NCBI GenBank assembly: GCA_033296885.1
Contig: MU864100.1
Span: 1-25,389 of the forward strand
Direction: 5' to 3'
DNA length: 25,389 bases
Origin: Triangularia verruculosa
Taxonomy: Eukaryota > Ascomycota > Sordariomycetes > Sordariales > Podosporaceae
Below the pieces are notes generated by a model. It worked only from the letters and a program-made list of their open reading frames with translations. It made no database searches and was not told the origin of the DNA. Shown one piece after another: positions 10,801 to 21,185 of this stretch. Within the stretch, counting starts at the first letter, position 1, and every line of letters begins with the position of its first letter. Made by a program: the position numbers and the translations under genes.

Positions 10801-11360
10801 TACTCCTTATCTAAATATATACTTATTCCTATATTATTTATGTTCGTAAAGTTATTTTATTATTATAATAGTTCTTTTAAATTTGTAAAGATCTTTAATA
10901 TATTATATTTAAGATTATAAATACGGTTAATTAGCTTAGTAATTAACTGTAAATCCGCTTTTTCTTTATTAATATATTATATATATATTATTAAATTAAT
11001 AAATTACTTTTAATTTATTAATAATACCTATTTATATTTAAAGATATTAAATCTACTTATAAATAAATTATAAATTTATACTCTTTACTCTCCTCGGTTA
11101 TTACTTTATCGAATATTTTGAGAATTTTAATATTTCCCTTTCATTAAATTAAATTATAAATAAAGAGAGAATTACACTCGTTTATTTTAATAATACCGAA
11201 GTAAATAAAAACCTTTTTAAAAATATTATTTACTTTAATCTTTATATAGTTTTTTTTTAAAAAAAGATTTATTTCACAGTAGAAACACTTAGCGGAATTA
11301 ATAAAGTCCTATATTATATTAAGTAGAACTATTATATTTTATATATTATTCTAAAATTAC
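10801..11360. other. AT-rich relic without recognisable content
   Basis: No match to families A or B, and no usable frame. Less-degraded spots are TTACTCTCCTCGGTTATTAC near 11086 and ATTTCACAGTAGAAACACTT near 11271. The base composition is like the other relics. Confidence 0.3.
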
Positions 11361-12219
11361 TTATTTATAGGGATTTAGGCCCTTGTAAGTAGGGGGGACG
11401 TAAGGGTCGAGCGGGTGGAGTAGTTAATTTTAATTACTTTATAGGTTTATATTTAATTAATAATATAGGCCTTATAATATTATAATAATACGACCGACTT
11501 TATTTCTCCGATATTCTCCGATATCCTTTAATGTCTTCTAATATCCTCCGATATTATTACTTTTTTTTATTTATATACAATTATTTATTTATAATTTAAT
11601 TATAATACGTTTTATACTTTATTTTTATAATCGACTTTATAAATTCCTTTATATTTAATTTATATTTCTTTAATTATTAAATATCTTTCATTATTTAATT
11701 TATACGTTTATTATAATTCGATTTTTTTAAAATATAAAATATAAGTGTAAAATCTATTCGAATAAAATCCAATAGTTTATTTAGGGTATTCAGTATTAGT
11801 TTTTATATAATAATTATTACTTTAATATCGTTAAGGTATTTAAAGGGGAGGATTAATATTATAATATACTATATTAAATATAGCGGAAGGTAAATCTTAA
11901 GTAGTATATTTTTTAATAGTTTTAATAGCTTTTATTAATATTTTAAGAGTAATTAATATAAGAGTTATTAGTTTTATAAGTATTTTTTTTATATACGAAA
12001 GTCTTTTATTATAGTTTAAATATATTTTAAATAGCGTTTAATAGCTCTTTATAGTTTTTTTATAGGGTTTATATTAAAGTATATATAAGTATATCGGAAG
12101 TCCGAATTTTATAGTAATTTCTGAGTACTTTATGTTATATAGTAGTAGGGTATATTATACTGTAATTTGATAATGCTGTTTAGTACGTATGGGCCTAGTT
12201 TTTACTATTTTCATAATTA
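11361..12219 (+). mobile_element. Family B element, copy B5
   Basis: An 859-bp copy; the left terminus is RIP-changed to TTATTTATAGGGATTTAGG and the right end is GGGCCTAGTTTTTACTATT at 12191-12209 followed by TTCATAATTA. The duplication TAAAATTAC is perfect (11352-11360 and 12220-12228), the cleanest in the family. It is shorter than other copies partly because the minisatellite near 11505-11560 has only four or five units. It is of the B1 subtype, with the same middle section (GGGTATT...GTTTTTATATAATAATTATT). Confidence 0.7.
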
Positions 12220-12347
12220 TAAAATTACCGGAGTTTATTTTTAATTTTTCTTCTTTATACTTCTTAAATATCATGAAAATAGTAAAAACTAGGCCCGAAG
12301 TCTAGAAAGTATTATTAAATAATAATAGTATACTTTATTATATTATA

Positions 12348-12394
12348 ACGTACATTATCAGTGAGTGAGGCATATCAGTGAGTGAGGCACTTTC
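12348..12394 (+). repeat. Left terminal inverted repeat of element 1
   Basis: 47 bp starting ACGTACATT, with two direct copies of ATCAGTGAGTGAGGC separated by AT, then ACTTTC. Such subterminal doublets are probable transposase-binding sites. It pairs with 14163-14209; the two differences are C/T and A/G, as RIP would give. Confidence 0.9.
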
Positions 12395-12436
12395 TACTAC
12401 TCTATTACAATTATCCTCAATTGCTAGACTACAACA

Positions 12437-14110
12437 CTAGGAACCGACTATAATTACATTAGAAGTAGCTAAATCTGAGGCTTCTTTAACCTCCTAGCAA
12501 GTGCGCGCATTATAGTCAGGTTTACCGCATACACTATAGTACCGAACCTTCGTACGGACCCCCCCTGCACTACTACCATCCTGCTGCGTTTCTTACACTC
12601 CCTCCGCACCCACAGCCTTTTGGTCCAGTAGATTATATACATCCTGTACAGCAAGTAATCCTCCGAGCCGTATACGTGTTTTTTTAGCTCTCCGGCGCTT
12701 ACTTAATGCCTTATTAACCTTGCGGAGCAAAGCGTTCTCTGACTAAAGGAAGGCCACCTAGTATATTATAGCTATCGTACCTTTAGTAAGCTAGTCTATA
12801 GTAGTTAACATCGAAGTCGGGGAGCTATTTTGATGGTTGGTAATACGAGTCTTAATAAGCGTTAACTGCAAGTTAGCTTCTTAAGGGTTATGTAGTATTT
12901 AAGTAACCTAAGGTCGTAGGGTATTAGCGCATAAGGTCGGGGGTATTAACGTACGAAGCTTAATACCCAGCTTAGAAAGCACCCTCTTTAGATTATACGG
13001 TATAAGGCTAGCCCCTATAAAGCCACCCTATATATTCTTCTCCGTTATAGAGGCGAAGAAGGCCTCGCGGAAGGTACAGAGGAACTCGAGCTTATTTACG
13101 TGGTTGATATATATATATATTAAATCCTTAATCTAGCGGCCGTACGCTTATTTTAACGGCCTAAAGTAGCCAACATCGAGTAGTTGGAGGAGGTAGGAGG
13201 AGTGTAAAGATATATAGAGCGTGATAATATTGTTCTACTGGTAATAGCGTTCGAATTCGGTCGAGTAGTAGCTTTCGTAGCTATCGAGGATCAATAACCG
13301 GTATTTGCCCTTTATATAGGACGCTATATAATAGTCGAAGTATTTAATCTAATCTAGGCCTACCGGATTAGTAGTCCAGCCATTATCGGTAGTTACGATG
13401 CGCCAGGTAGACGGTAAATTACACTCGGTATACTAATTGGCAAGGTAGTACTATACGGCTAAGATAATAAAAGGAGGGATAGCCCAGCCGAGGGTATTAA
13501 CTCCTTAAATCACCGTTACCTATTCGCGGTTACTAAGCTAGGCCAGTTTTACCTTACTAAGGCCGTCTAAGGTCGTAACTACTATACCCGCGAAGATAAT
13601 ACCCATTATAAACCCAGTCTTATCGAAGTTGTAGATATCGTTATCTGTAATACCGTACTTAGCCTTAATATTCCGTACAAGCGCAAACCACTCAGCAATG
13701 ACCTTTAGATCCTCGCACTTAGCCCTCTAGTAATTATATCTACGCGTAAAACGCGTCCGGAGCTCTAGCTGGCGTTTAACGAATCGGTATGCCCAGAGCT
13801 TACCAATAGGAGGCGCGTCGCAGGCGCATAGCAGTTAATTAGCTATATCTTCCACACCACTTAATCTCGGTGGAAAAGCTCGCGTAAATAGCTCAATAAT
13901 ATAATAAATAATAACCTCCTCTTCTAATTAAGTGAGCTTTTTCGACTTAAGTATAATGTCGCATCGTACAGGCTTACCAGCGCGTCGGCGCCCTAGCGTT
14001 ACCTGGGAGACTCTATAGGCCTTAGCCGCAGCCCGTATGCTTAGCTTTTCGTCATTTTGAAGAGCCTAGAGAGCCAAGATTATTTAGCTTTCTTTTAAAG
14101 TAGAGGGCAT
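12437..14110 (-). pseudogene. Fot1/pogo-type DDE transposase, element 1, about 23 in-frame stops
   Basis: The frame runs from ATG at 14108-14110 to TAG at 12437-12439, 557 codons without a frameshift. In order it has a psq/CENP-B N-terminal helix-turn-helix (residues about 8-50, LSIRAAAKAYRVSQVTL), a second DNA-binding domain (about 55-125, with PPRLSGVEDIAN and RFVKRQ), a DDE nuclease domain, a basic stretch (SKRRRAKKTRIRLGG) and a C-terminal zinc knuckle (525-538). The three catalytic Asp survive at 163 (IYNFDKTGF), 276 (RLLILDSYES) and 312 (QLLDVGYF), giving DD35D spacing. About 23 codons are now TAA or TAG (residues 9, 15, 61, 92, 128, 191 and others), nearly all explained by CAA/CAG or TGG changed by RIP. 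The first Cys and the His of the knuckle are Tyr (YSVCGKPDYNARTC). The stop is judged original because element 2 ends at the same place. It would normally cut and paste its own element at TA sites; it cannot be functional now. Confidence 0.93.
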
Positions 14111-14162
14111 CTTTGATGATAGAGAAAAGTGGTTGTTAAGTACAAAGATGTCGCGTCGCGTC

Positions 14163-14209
14163 GAAAGTGCCCCACTCACTGATATACCTCACTCACTGAT
14201 AATGTACGT
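14163..14209 (-). repeat. Right terminal inverted repeat of element 1
   Basis: Inverted counterpart of 12348-12394. Read from the outer end it is identical except for GGTAT in place of GGCAT and GTGGGG in place of GTGAGG. It lies about 50 bases upstream of the transposase start codon, so the promoter must be in or beside this repeat. Confidence 0.9.
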
Positions 14210-15096
14210 TATAGTATAACGTATATAAAAATTACTATAAACTTCGGACTTCCGATATATTTTCGTATACTTTAATACAAACGTTATAAAAAAACTACGA
14301 AAAAATATAAAATACTATATAAAATATACTTAAATTATAGTAAAAGACTCCTATATATAAAGAAAAATATTTATAAAACACTTCTTAATTTATTTACTAT
14401 AAAATTAATAACTTTTATATTAATTACTATTAAAATACCGACGAAAATATTCTAAAATATTAAACTGTACTAAATAATATTAAAAGTATATTACCGAAAT
14501 TTAAAACCCCGAAATATATAATTAAATACTTTTTAATTATTAAACTATATTATTTTAAGGATATTAATAATACTAAAGTAATTATAATTATAAGGAAGAT
14601 AGTAAAGAAAATATTAAATATATTAATCGACTTTAAATAGGTAAGTTTTATTATCTTTTTCTATATATTTAGTAAATCTAATTATGACGAGTATATTAAT
14701 TAAATATTTTAAAATATTATATTATTAAAGCGATATAAAGAAATTATAAAAGAATAAACTTAATCGTTAATAAAGCCTAAGTTTAAACTATATTATAATT
14801 AAATAACGGGGAAGTAGTTAAATATAGTTAAAAAGAAGTAGTAATATCGGAGTATATTAAAAGATATTAAATAATATTAAAAGATATTAAATAATGTTAA
14901 AGGATATTACATAATATTGGAGAATATTAAAGGTTTAATTAATAAGTAAATATAGAGATTAATTATATATCGTTATAATATTAAATACCTATATTATAAG
15001 TTAAATATAGGCCTATAAAGTAACTGAAATTAACTACTCTACTTACTTGACCCCTACATCCCCCTTACTCGCGAGGACCTAAGTCCCTACGAGCAG

Positions 15097-15180
15097 TTCT
15101 TAAATATATAAAGCTATAATTTAATTAAGTTAATAAAATCGTTTAAGTTAAAAGTAAATTATATGATAAAAATACTATAT
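15097..15180. other. Short AT-rich stretch between B6 and a family A copy
   Basis: About 80 bases of non-repeat sequence carrying the right-hand target duplication of B6 (TTCTTAAAT, 15097-15105) and the left-hand one of the next A element (AAAAATACTATAT, 15168-15180). Nothing else is seen. Confidence 0.5.
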
Positions 15181-15399
15181 ATATTCTAAAAGAAAATAAT
15201 TTCTTAAAAGAAAGTTCTTTTATAACGCTATACCCGGCGTCAGTTTTCTTTATAGCTCTAATATTATTAGTTAAAGTTATATTATATAATATTATATAAT
15301 ATTAAATATTTATTATACACCTATTATATATATACGGCTTTTAATTATCGAGTTTAATAATATACGTAATATAATAATATAATTTAAACCTTTTAAATA

Positions 15400-15445
15400 A
15401 CGTGCGTGATAAGCGAGCCGACCGGATAAGCGAGCCGACCACTTT
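15400..15445 (+). repeat. Left terminal inverted repeat of element 2
   Basis: 46 bp, identical to the inverse of 17216-17261. It contains the doublet GATAAGCGAGCCGACC (15408-15423 and 15425-15440). It retains CpG-rich sequence and no RIP differences between the two ends, unlike the body of the element. Confidence 0.92.
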
Positions 15446-15488
15446 CCACCACCTTATCACAACTATCCTAAATTACACAACTACAATA

Positions 15489-17162
15489 CTAGGAAACCAC
15501 AATAACTAAATTAGAAACAGATAAATCAGATAATTCTGCAGCCTCCTTGCAGGTATGTACATTATAGCCTAGCTTACCGCACACGCTACAGCACCGAATC
15601 CTCGGACGAGACCCCCTTACACCACCACCACTTTATTGATCTTCCTGGATTACCTGCTTACCTACAGCCTTCTGATCTAGTAGATCCTGTACCTCTTATA
15701 TAGTAAGTGACCCTCCAAGCCGCATACGTGTTTTTTTAGCTCTCCGTCTCTTACTAAGCTCCTTATTAACCTTACGTAACGAAGAGACCTCTGCACGGAA
15801 AAAAGCCACTTCGTATATTATACCTATTACTTCCTTAATAAATTGGTCTATAGCGGCTAGCATTAAGGTTAAAGAGCTACCCTAGTAGTTTAATATCCGA
15901 ATTTTAATAAGCGCTAACTATAAGGTAGCTTCCCGAGGGTTGTGTGGCGTTTGAGAGACCCAAGGTAGTGCCGTGGTTGGGCTCGAGGCTGGGGGTATTG
16001 GAGTCCGAATATGCATATCTAGCTTGGATATTACCCTCTCTGGGTCGTACGGTATAAGGCCAGCTCCGGCAAAACCACCTTGGATATTCTTTTCTATAAT
16101 CGAAGTAAAAAACGCTTCTCTAAATATATAAAGAAACTCTAACTTGCTAATATATATAATATTTATCTATATTAATTATTTAATTTAACGGTTATACGCC
16201 CTCTTTAATAGCATAAAATAACTAATATTTAATAGCTGAAGTATATAGGAGGAGTGCGGAGGTATATATAATGTAATAATATTGTGTTTCCGGCAGTAGG
16301 TTTCGAATTCTTCAGAGTAGTGGCTTTTGTAGCCGTTAAGGATTAATAGCCGATATTTGCCCTTCGTACGAAATACTATATAGAAATCGAAATGCCGAAT
16401 CTAATTTATACCTTTCTTATTAGTAGTCCAGTTATTATCGGTTATTATAATATATTAGGTAACCGGAAGGCTATACTTTTGATACTAATTAGTAAGGTAA
16501 TATTACCCGGCTAAGATAATAAATAGTGGAATAGTCTAACCTAGAGTATTTACGCTTTAAATAACCGTAGCTTACTTATAATTACTAAACTAGACCTATT
16601 TGGCCTTACTACGGTTATTAGAAATTATAACGATTATAATAGCGACGATAATGCCTATTATAAACCTAGTTTCGTCGAAGTTATAAATATCGTTATCTAT
16701 AATACCGTACTTGGCCTTGGTGTTCCGTACGAGTGTAAACTATTTATGGATAATCTTTGGATCTTTATATTTGGCCCTTTAGTAGTTGTATTTACGCGTA
16801 AAACGCGTCTGAAGTTCTGGCTAGCGCTTAACGAAGTTGTGAGCCTATCGTATGCTAATAGGAGGCGCGTCGCGTTCGCGTAGCAATCGGTTGGCTATAT
16901 CTTCTACGTACGAAAGTCGGGGATGGAATACGCGTGTAGATAGCTTAATTATATATTGAATAATCGTTTTCTCTTCTAAATCCGTGAGTTTGCGCGAGTT
17001 GGCTGGAATATCGTGTCTTATAGGTCGGCTATTATACCGGTCGCGGAGGGTACTATAAGGTATAGAATAAAGCTTGGCTGCAGCCCGAAGGCTTAAAGAA
17101 GGTTTGTTTTTAAGAGCTTCGATAGCCAAAATAACCTTGGCTTCATTTGAAGAAGAATCTAT
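15489..17162 (-). pseudogene. Fot1/pogo-type DDE transposase, element 2, about 20 stops, start codon lost
   Basis: A collinear, gap-free relative of the element 1 protein: 557 codons from 17162 to TAG at 15489-15491. The start position aligns with element 1's ATG but reads ATA (17160-17162), a G-to-A change, and no other in-frame ATG lies nearby. The N-terminal psq/CENP-B region is the best preserved part, open from residue 1 to 105 (LSLRAAAKLYSIPYSTLRDR, then PANSRKLTDLEEK and RLLRERDAPP); the first stop is residue 106. Catalytic Asp163 is intact (IYNFDETRF), but 276 and 312 are Asn (RLLILNGYKS, QLLNISYF), both G-to-A changes. The C-terminal zinc knuckle at 525-538 reads CSVCGKLGYNVHTC, with the expected His changed to Tyr. 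About 20 in-frame stops, all TAA or TAG. Many other substitutions are Thr/Ala to Ile/Val/Thr types expected from C-to-T. It is clearly non-functional. Confidence 0.93.
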
Positions 17163-17215
17163 TTTTGGTGGTGGAGGAAATTGTTGTCAAAGGAGAAAGA
17201 ACGCGTATCTTGTAA

Positions 17216-17261
17216 AAAGTGGTCGGCTCGCTTATCCGGTCGGCTCGCTTATCACGCACGT
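17216..17261 (-). repeat. Right terminal inverted repeat of element 2
   Basis: Perfect inverse of 15400-15445. It lies about 53 bases upstream of the presumed transposase start and must contain or adjoin the promoter. Confidence 0.92.
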
Positions 17262-17994
17262 TACCTCCCTTATTACTTTACTTATTACCGCGCTAATAAC
17301 TCCCTCGCCGACCGGTAAATTACTCTATAATACTATAACTCCTATATTAATAAAGATAAAGGGATGATCTTTACTCTTTTACTTTTAATTCTCTTTTATT
17401 ATTTTATATCTTCATTAAAATATTTAACTTATAAAACTTTACTAAAATAAATTTTATTAATTAATACTTTTAATAAATATAATTAATATATAAAATATAT
17501 ATAATTAATCGATTTATTACTAACTATAATAAACAGGTAATATATATATTTCGCTTCTTTTATTAATAACCGGAAGTAATTTAACTTTTAAACCTTTACA
17601 ATATTATTCATCTTTAAAATATTTAATAAGCGAAAGAAGATAAAATTCCGAACTTAGAAAATTACTTAAATAAATATCGATAAGTTAAATTAACGTTAAT
17701 TTGAAATATTCTATTACTTTAATTAGGAATATATAAATCCTAAGTTAAATCTAGGTATATATATTTATAATAACGATATATAGGAGGAGGTTTATTATTA
17801 AAGGGAGAAATCGTTAAGTAAATATAATATATATAGGATTTAGCGAAAGTTATTATTAAAGATATTTATTAGAAATAATTAGCTTAATATAATATTAAAT
17901 AATTATAAAGAGATTATTACTTTTATAATAATCGTAAAATATTATATTTATGCGATATTTATTACTTTCTATATAAATTAACGATCCTGAGAAT

Positions 17995-18596
17995 AAAAAT
18001 ACTATATTATTAATATAATAATCGGATTTTATTTTTTTAATATTACACGGCGTGTATTTAATAGTAGGTATTAATCATTGAAAAATCGTAACTTAAATAT
18101 TAAGAATTTAATATTTAGGTTTATAATAATTTTATTTTATTATAATTTTATTTTAATTTACTTTAATCTTTTAAATATTAAAGTTAGAATTATTCGTTTA
18201 ATCCTTTTAAAGGAATTTATTTTTATTTTTATAATATTAATTCTCCGGTTATAGCTTTTATTATTAATATTATATATCAAAAAGAAGTATACTATATATA
18301 TTATAAATGAACCTTTTAAATAAATAATATAATATTAATTAATAAAGTAACTTAAAAATAAAAAATAAAAAAACTAACCTTTCTATTATAAATAATATTT
18401 AACTTAATATATAAATATTTTTACCTTTTTATTATTAATAAACTCTTAATACTCTTAATAATTTACTCTTTTAAAATTATCGTGATTTAATTTAAATCCT
18501 CCGCCTTTATAGGGAAATAATATTAAGAATATCTTAAAAAGAAAGCTAGGTTTATAATACTTTTAAATATTATAAGTCTTTTATAAATAATAATAG
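17995..18596. other. AT-rich relic between two family A copies
   Basis: About 600 bases with no match to families A or B and no notable frame. It holds a short inverted motif ACACGGCGTGT (about 18045-18055) and a less-degraded patch, TCCTCCGCCTTTATAGGG, near 18498. No family can be assigned. Confidence 0.3.
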
Positions 18597-19530
18597 TTTT
18601 AGGTTCGTTAGTTTATATAGAAAATAATAAGTATCGTATAGATATAATATCTTATAATTATTATAAAAGCAGTCTCTTTATAACCATTAATATTATATTA
18701 AGCTAACTATTCCTATTAAATATCTTTAATAATAACTACCGTTAAATACTATATATATTATATTTACTCGATAGCTTTCTCCCTTTAATAATAAACTTCT
18801 TTCTATATATCGTTATCGTAAATATATATACCTAAATTTAACTTAAAATCTATATATTTTTAACCGTAATAGTAAAGTATTTTAAATTAACTTTAATTTA
18901 ACTCGTCGAAATTTATTTAAATAATTCTTTAAATTTAACATCTTATTTTTTTTCGTTGGTTAAATAATTTAAAAGTAAATAATATTTTAAAATTAACGAA
19001 TATTTATTTCTTACTTAAACGGTAAAGAATTAAATAAAGATATCGCTTAATTATAATTAATCGATTAATTATATATATTTAATATATTAATTATATTTAT
19101 CGAAAGTATTCACTAAAGTAATTTACTTTAATAAAATTTTATGACTTAAATATTTTAATTAAAATATAAAATAGGGAAAGAAAGCTAAAAGGGAAAAAGT
19201 AATATATTTAATGAAAATAGTTTCTTTATTTTTACTAATATAGAAGTTATAACGTTATAAAGTAACTTATTGGTCGGTAAAAGAATTTTTAGTATAGTAA
19301 TAAATAATATAATAAAGGAAGTATTTAAAAGGTTTAAATTATATTATTATATTATATATATTATTAAATTTAACGATTAAAGGCCGTATATATATAATAA
19401 ATATATAATATTATATAATATAACTTTAACCGACGATAGCGGAACTATAAAGAAAATTAACGCTAGATATAGCGTTGTAAAAGAACTTTTTTCTTTTTTT
19501 TTAAGAAATTATTTTCTTCTAGGATATATA
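18597..19530 (+). mobile_element. Family A element, full copy
   Basis: About 934 bp, from TTTTAGGTTCGTTAGTTTATA to CTTCTAGGATATATA. The flanks TAAATAATAATAG and TAAATAATACTAA suggest a duplication of about 13 bp with two differences. The hairpin AACGCTAGATATAGCGTT is at about 19459-19476. No frame. Confidence 0.65.
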
Positions 19531-20240
19531 AATAATACTAACCTTTTAATTAACCAAAGCCCCTATTAACTTTATAATTATTTAATTAAAAATATTAGTT
19601 AAAGTAAATTATATATTATAATTACTAGTTTTTTAACTTATTATATCCTTTAATTATTATATACCTTTTTTAAAATTTAAAAAAGACTACCCTCGATTTA
19701 AAGGTATATTAATAACTTTAATTAAAATATTATTTTAATCTTTACGGAATTTATTAATATTTACTTACTCCTTTAATCTCAGGGTCGTACCCTACTTAAA
19801 TCCTTTATCTATTACTTACTATAAAAACTTATTAATTAACGTAATAATATCTTTTTATCGATTAGTATTATTTAAGATTTAATTACTACTTTTCTTATAC
19901 TTTAATATATAGTACCATTCCCTTATAAATTTAACGGGGTAATTTTATTATATTATAATATTGAATCGAAAATATTATCGAGAATATAATTATTAATCGA
20001 TAAATTATATTTAATTAAGATTTTATTAATAATTTCGATATTTTTATAAAAATAATTATATTACTTTAATTGTAAAAGTACCTTCTTAACCTTTTCTAAT
20101 TAAATAATAAAAAGTTTTATTATATCCTTTTAACTTAAATAATACTTTTTAATAAAATAAATAATTATTAACTTTATAATCTTTACTAATAAATAAGAAA
20201 GTAAATTATTTATTAACTTTTAAATATTATTTAAAAAAAC
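19531..20240. other. AT-rich relic between two family A copies
   Basis: About 700 bases with no family A or B similarity. The richest patch is ACTCCTTTAATCTCAGGGTCGTACCCTACTT near 19768, containing the hairpin AGGGTCGTACCCT. No readable transposon protein was found in a quick look at the frames. Confidence 0.3.
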
Positions 20241-21185
20241 TATAAATTTTAAAAAAACGAAGTGCTAAAAAGAAGTTCTTTAATAACGCTATATCCGGCG
20301 TTAGTTTTCTTTATAACTCCGGTATTATCGGTCAAAGTTAAATTATATAATATTATATACTTATTATATATATATAACCTTTAATCGTCGAATTTAATAA
20401 TATATATAATATAATAATATAATTTAAACCTTTTAAATACTTCCCTTACTATATTACTTATTACCGTACCGATAATTCCCTCGCCGACCGGTAAATTATT
20501 TTATAATATTATAATTCCTATATTAATAAAAATAAAAGAATTATTTCCGTAAAATATATTACTCTTTTACTTTAATGTTCTCTTTCTATTTTATATTTTA
20601 ATTAAAATATTTAACTTATAAAACTTTATTAAAGTAAATTATTTTAATTAATACTTTCGATAAATATAATTAATATATTAAATATATATATAGTTAATTA
20701 ATCCATTAATAACTATAGTTAAGTAATATTTTTATTTAACTCTTTACTACTTAAATAAAAAATTAATATTCGCCGACTTTAAAATACTACTTATTTCTAA
20801 ATTACTTAACGAATAAAAGAAAATAAAATCCCGAGTTTAATAAATTACTTAAATAAACTTTAATAAATTAAATTAAAGTTAATTTAAAATACTTTACCAC
20901 TTTAGTTAGAAATATATAAATCTTAAATTAAATATAAATTAATACATTTAAGATAATAATAATAATAATAATATATAGAACAAGGATTATTATTAAAGGA
21001 AGAAAATCGTCGAGTAAATATAGCGTATATAGTATTTAATAGTAGTTATTACTAGAGATATTTAATAAAAATAGTTAATTTAATATAATATTAATAACTA
21101 TAAAGAAATTACTTCTATAATAATTGTAAGATGTTATATCTATACGAGACTTGTTACTTTCTGTATAAACTAACGAACTTAAGAT
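20241..21185 (-). mobile_element. Family A element, full copy, minus strand
   Basis: About 945 bp, from the AAAAAAACGAAGTGC end to CTGTATAAACTAACGAACTTA. The target duplication is blurred by A-runs (TTAAAAAAACTATAAATTT on the left, TTAAAAAGAAAAAAAAATTT on the right). It contains a small ATA-type trinucleotide run near 20955-20970. No frame. Confidence 0.6.

Larger units (their letters stand above)
12348..14209 (-). mobile_element. Fot1/pogo-type DNA transposon, element 1 (1,862 bp, RIP-degraded)
   Basis: A complete element of 1,862 bp between duplicated TA (12346-12347 and 14210-14211). Comparison with the uninterrupted B7 copy (TATATTATATAGTATAGCG near 21801) fixes the boundaries. Ends are ACGTACATTATCAGTGAG and its inverse. 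The terminal inverted repeats are 47 bp (12348-12394 and 14163-14209) with two mismatches, and each contains a tandem pair of ATCAGTGAGTGAGGC followed by ACTTTC. TA target, DD35D transposase and size fit the Fot1/pogo branch of Tc1/mariner. The length equals that I recall for Molly of Parastagonospora nodorum, which I cannot check. It is much less AT-rich than its surroundings, hence a later arrival. Confidence 0.92.
12270..15096 (-). mobile_element. Family B element, copy B6, minus strand, split by Fot1-like element 1
   Basis: Bases 12270-12347 and 14212-15096 form a B copy of about 963 bp once the 1,862-bp insertion and its duplicated TA are removed. It runs from ATCATGAAAATAGTAAAAAC to the reversed left end CTAAGTCCCTACGAGCAG. 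TTCTTAAAT flanks both sides (12261-12269 and 15097-15105). The minisatellite is at about 14850-14935. The stretch at 14462-14490 (AATAATATTAAAAGTATATT) is the unoccupied version of the site where an A element sits in B7. Confidence 0.65.
15400..17261 (-). mobile_element. Fot1/pogo-type DNA transposon, element 2 (1,862 bp, RIP-degraded)
   Basis: A complete element of exactly the same length as element 1, inserted at TA (15398-15399 and 17262-17263) in a family A copy that is continuous on both sides (TTTTAAATAC + CTCCCTTATT). Terminal inverted repeats are 46 bp and perfect (15400-15445 and 17216-17261): ACGTGCGT, two copies of GATAAGCGAGCCGACC separated by one G, then ACTTT. The layout matches element 1, but the binding-site words differ completely, so the two would probably not share a transposase. 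Its orientation is the same as element 1; the gap between them is 1,190 bp. Confidence 0.93.
15181..17994 (-). mobile_element. Family A element, full copy, split by Fot1-like element 2
   Basis: Bases 15181-15399 and 17264-17994 make a 950-bp minus-strand A copy after removing the transposon and one TA. It is flanked by a perfect 13-bp duplication AAAAATACTATAT (15168-15180 and 17995-18007). The hairpin AACGC...GCGT lies at about 15224-15241. The left terminus has the form ATTAACGATCCTGAGAAT, slightly unlike the other copies. No coding frame. Confidence 0.7.

Noticed and set aside
10925..10965. A tRNA-like stretch (TTAGCTTAGTAATTAACTGTAAATCC)
   Set aside because: It resembles a D-arm and anticodon loop, but there is no T-arm or acceptor stem, and the sequence is RIP-altered.
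12469..12654. A 61-codon minus-strand open frame as a separate gene
   Set aside because: It is one base out of register with the transposase frame of element 1 and merely overlaps the zinc-knuckle region.
17074..17367. A 97-codon plus-strand open frame
   Set aside because: It is antisense to the well-preserved N-terminus of the element 2 transposase and runs across the element's end into family A.
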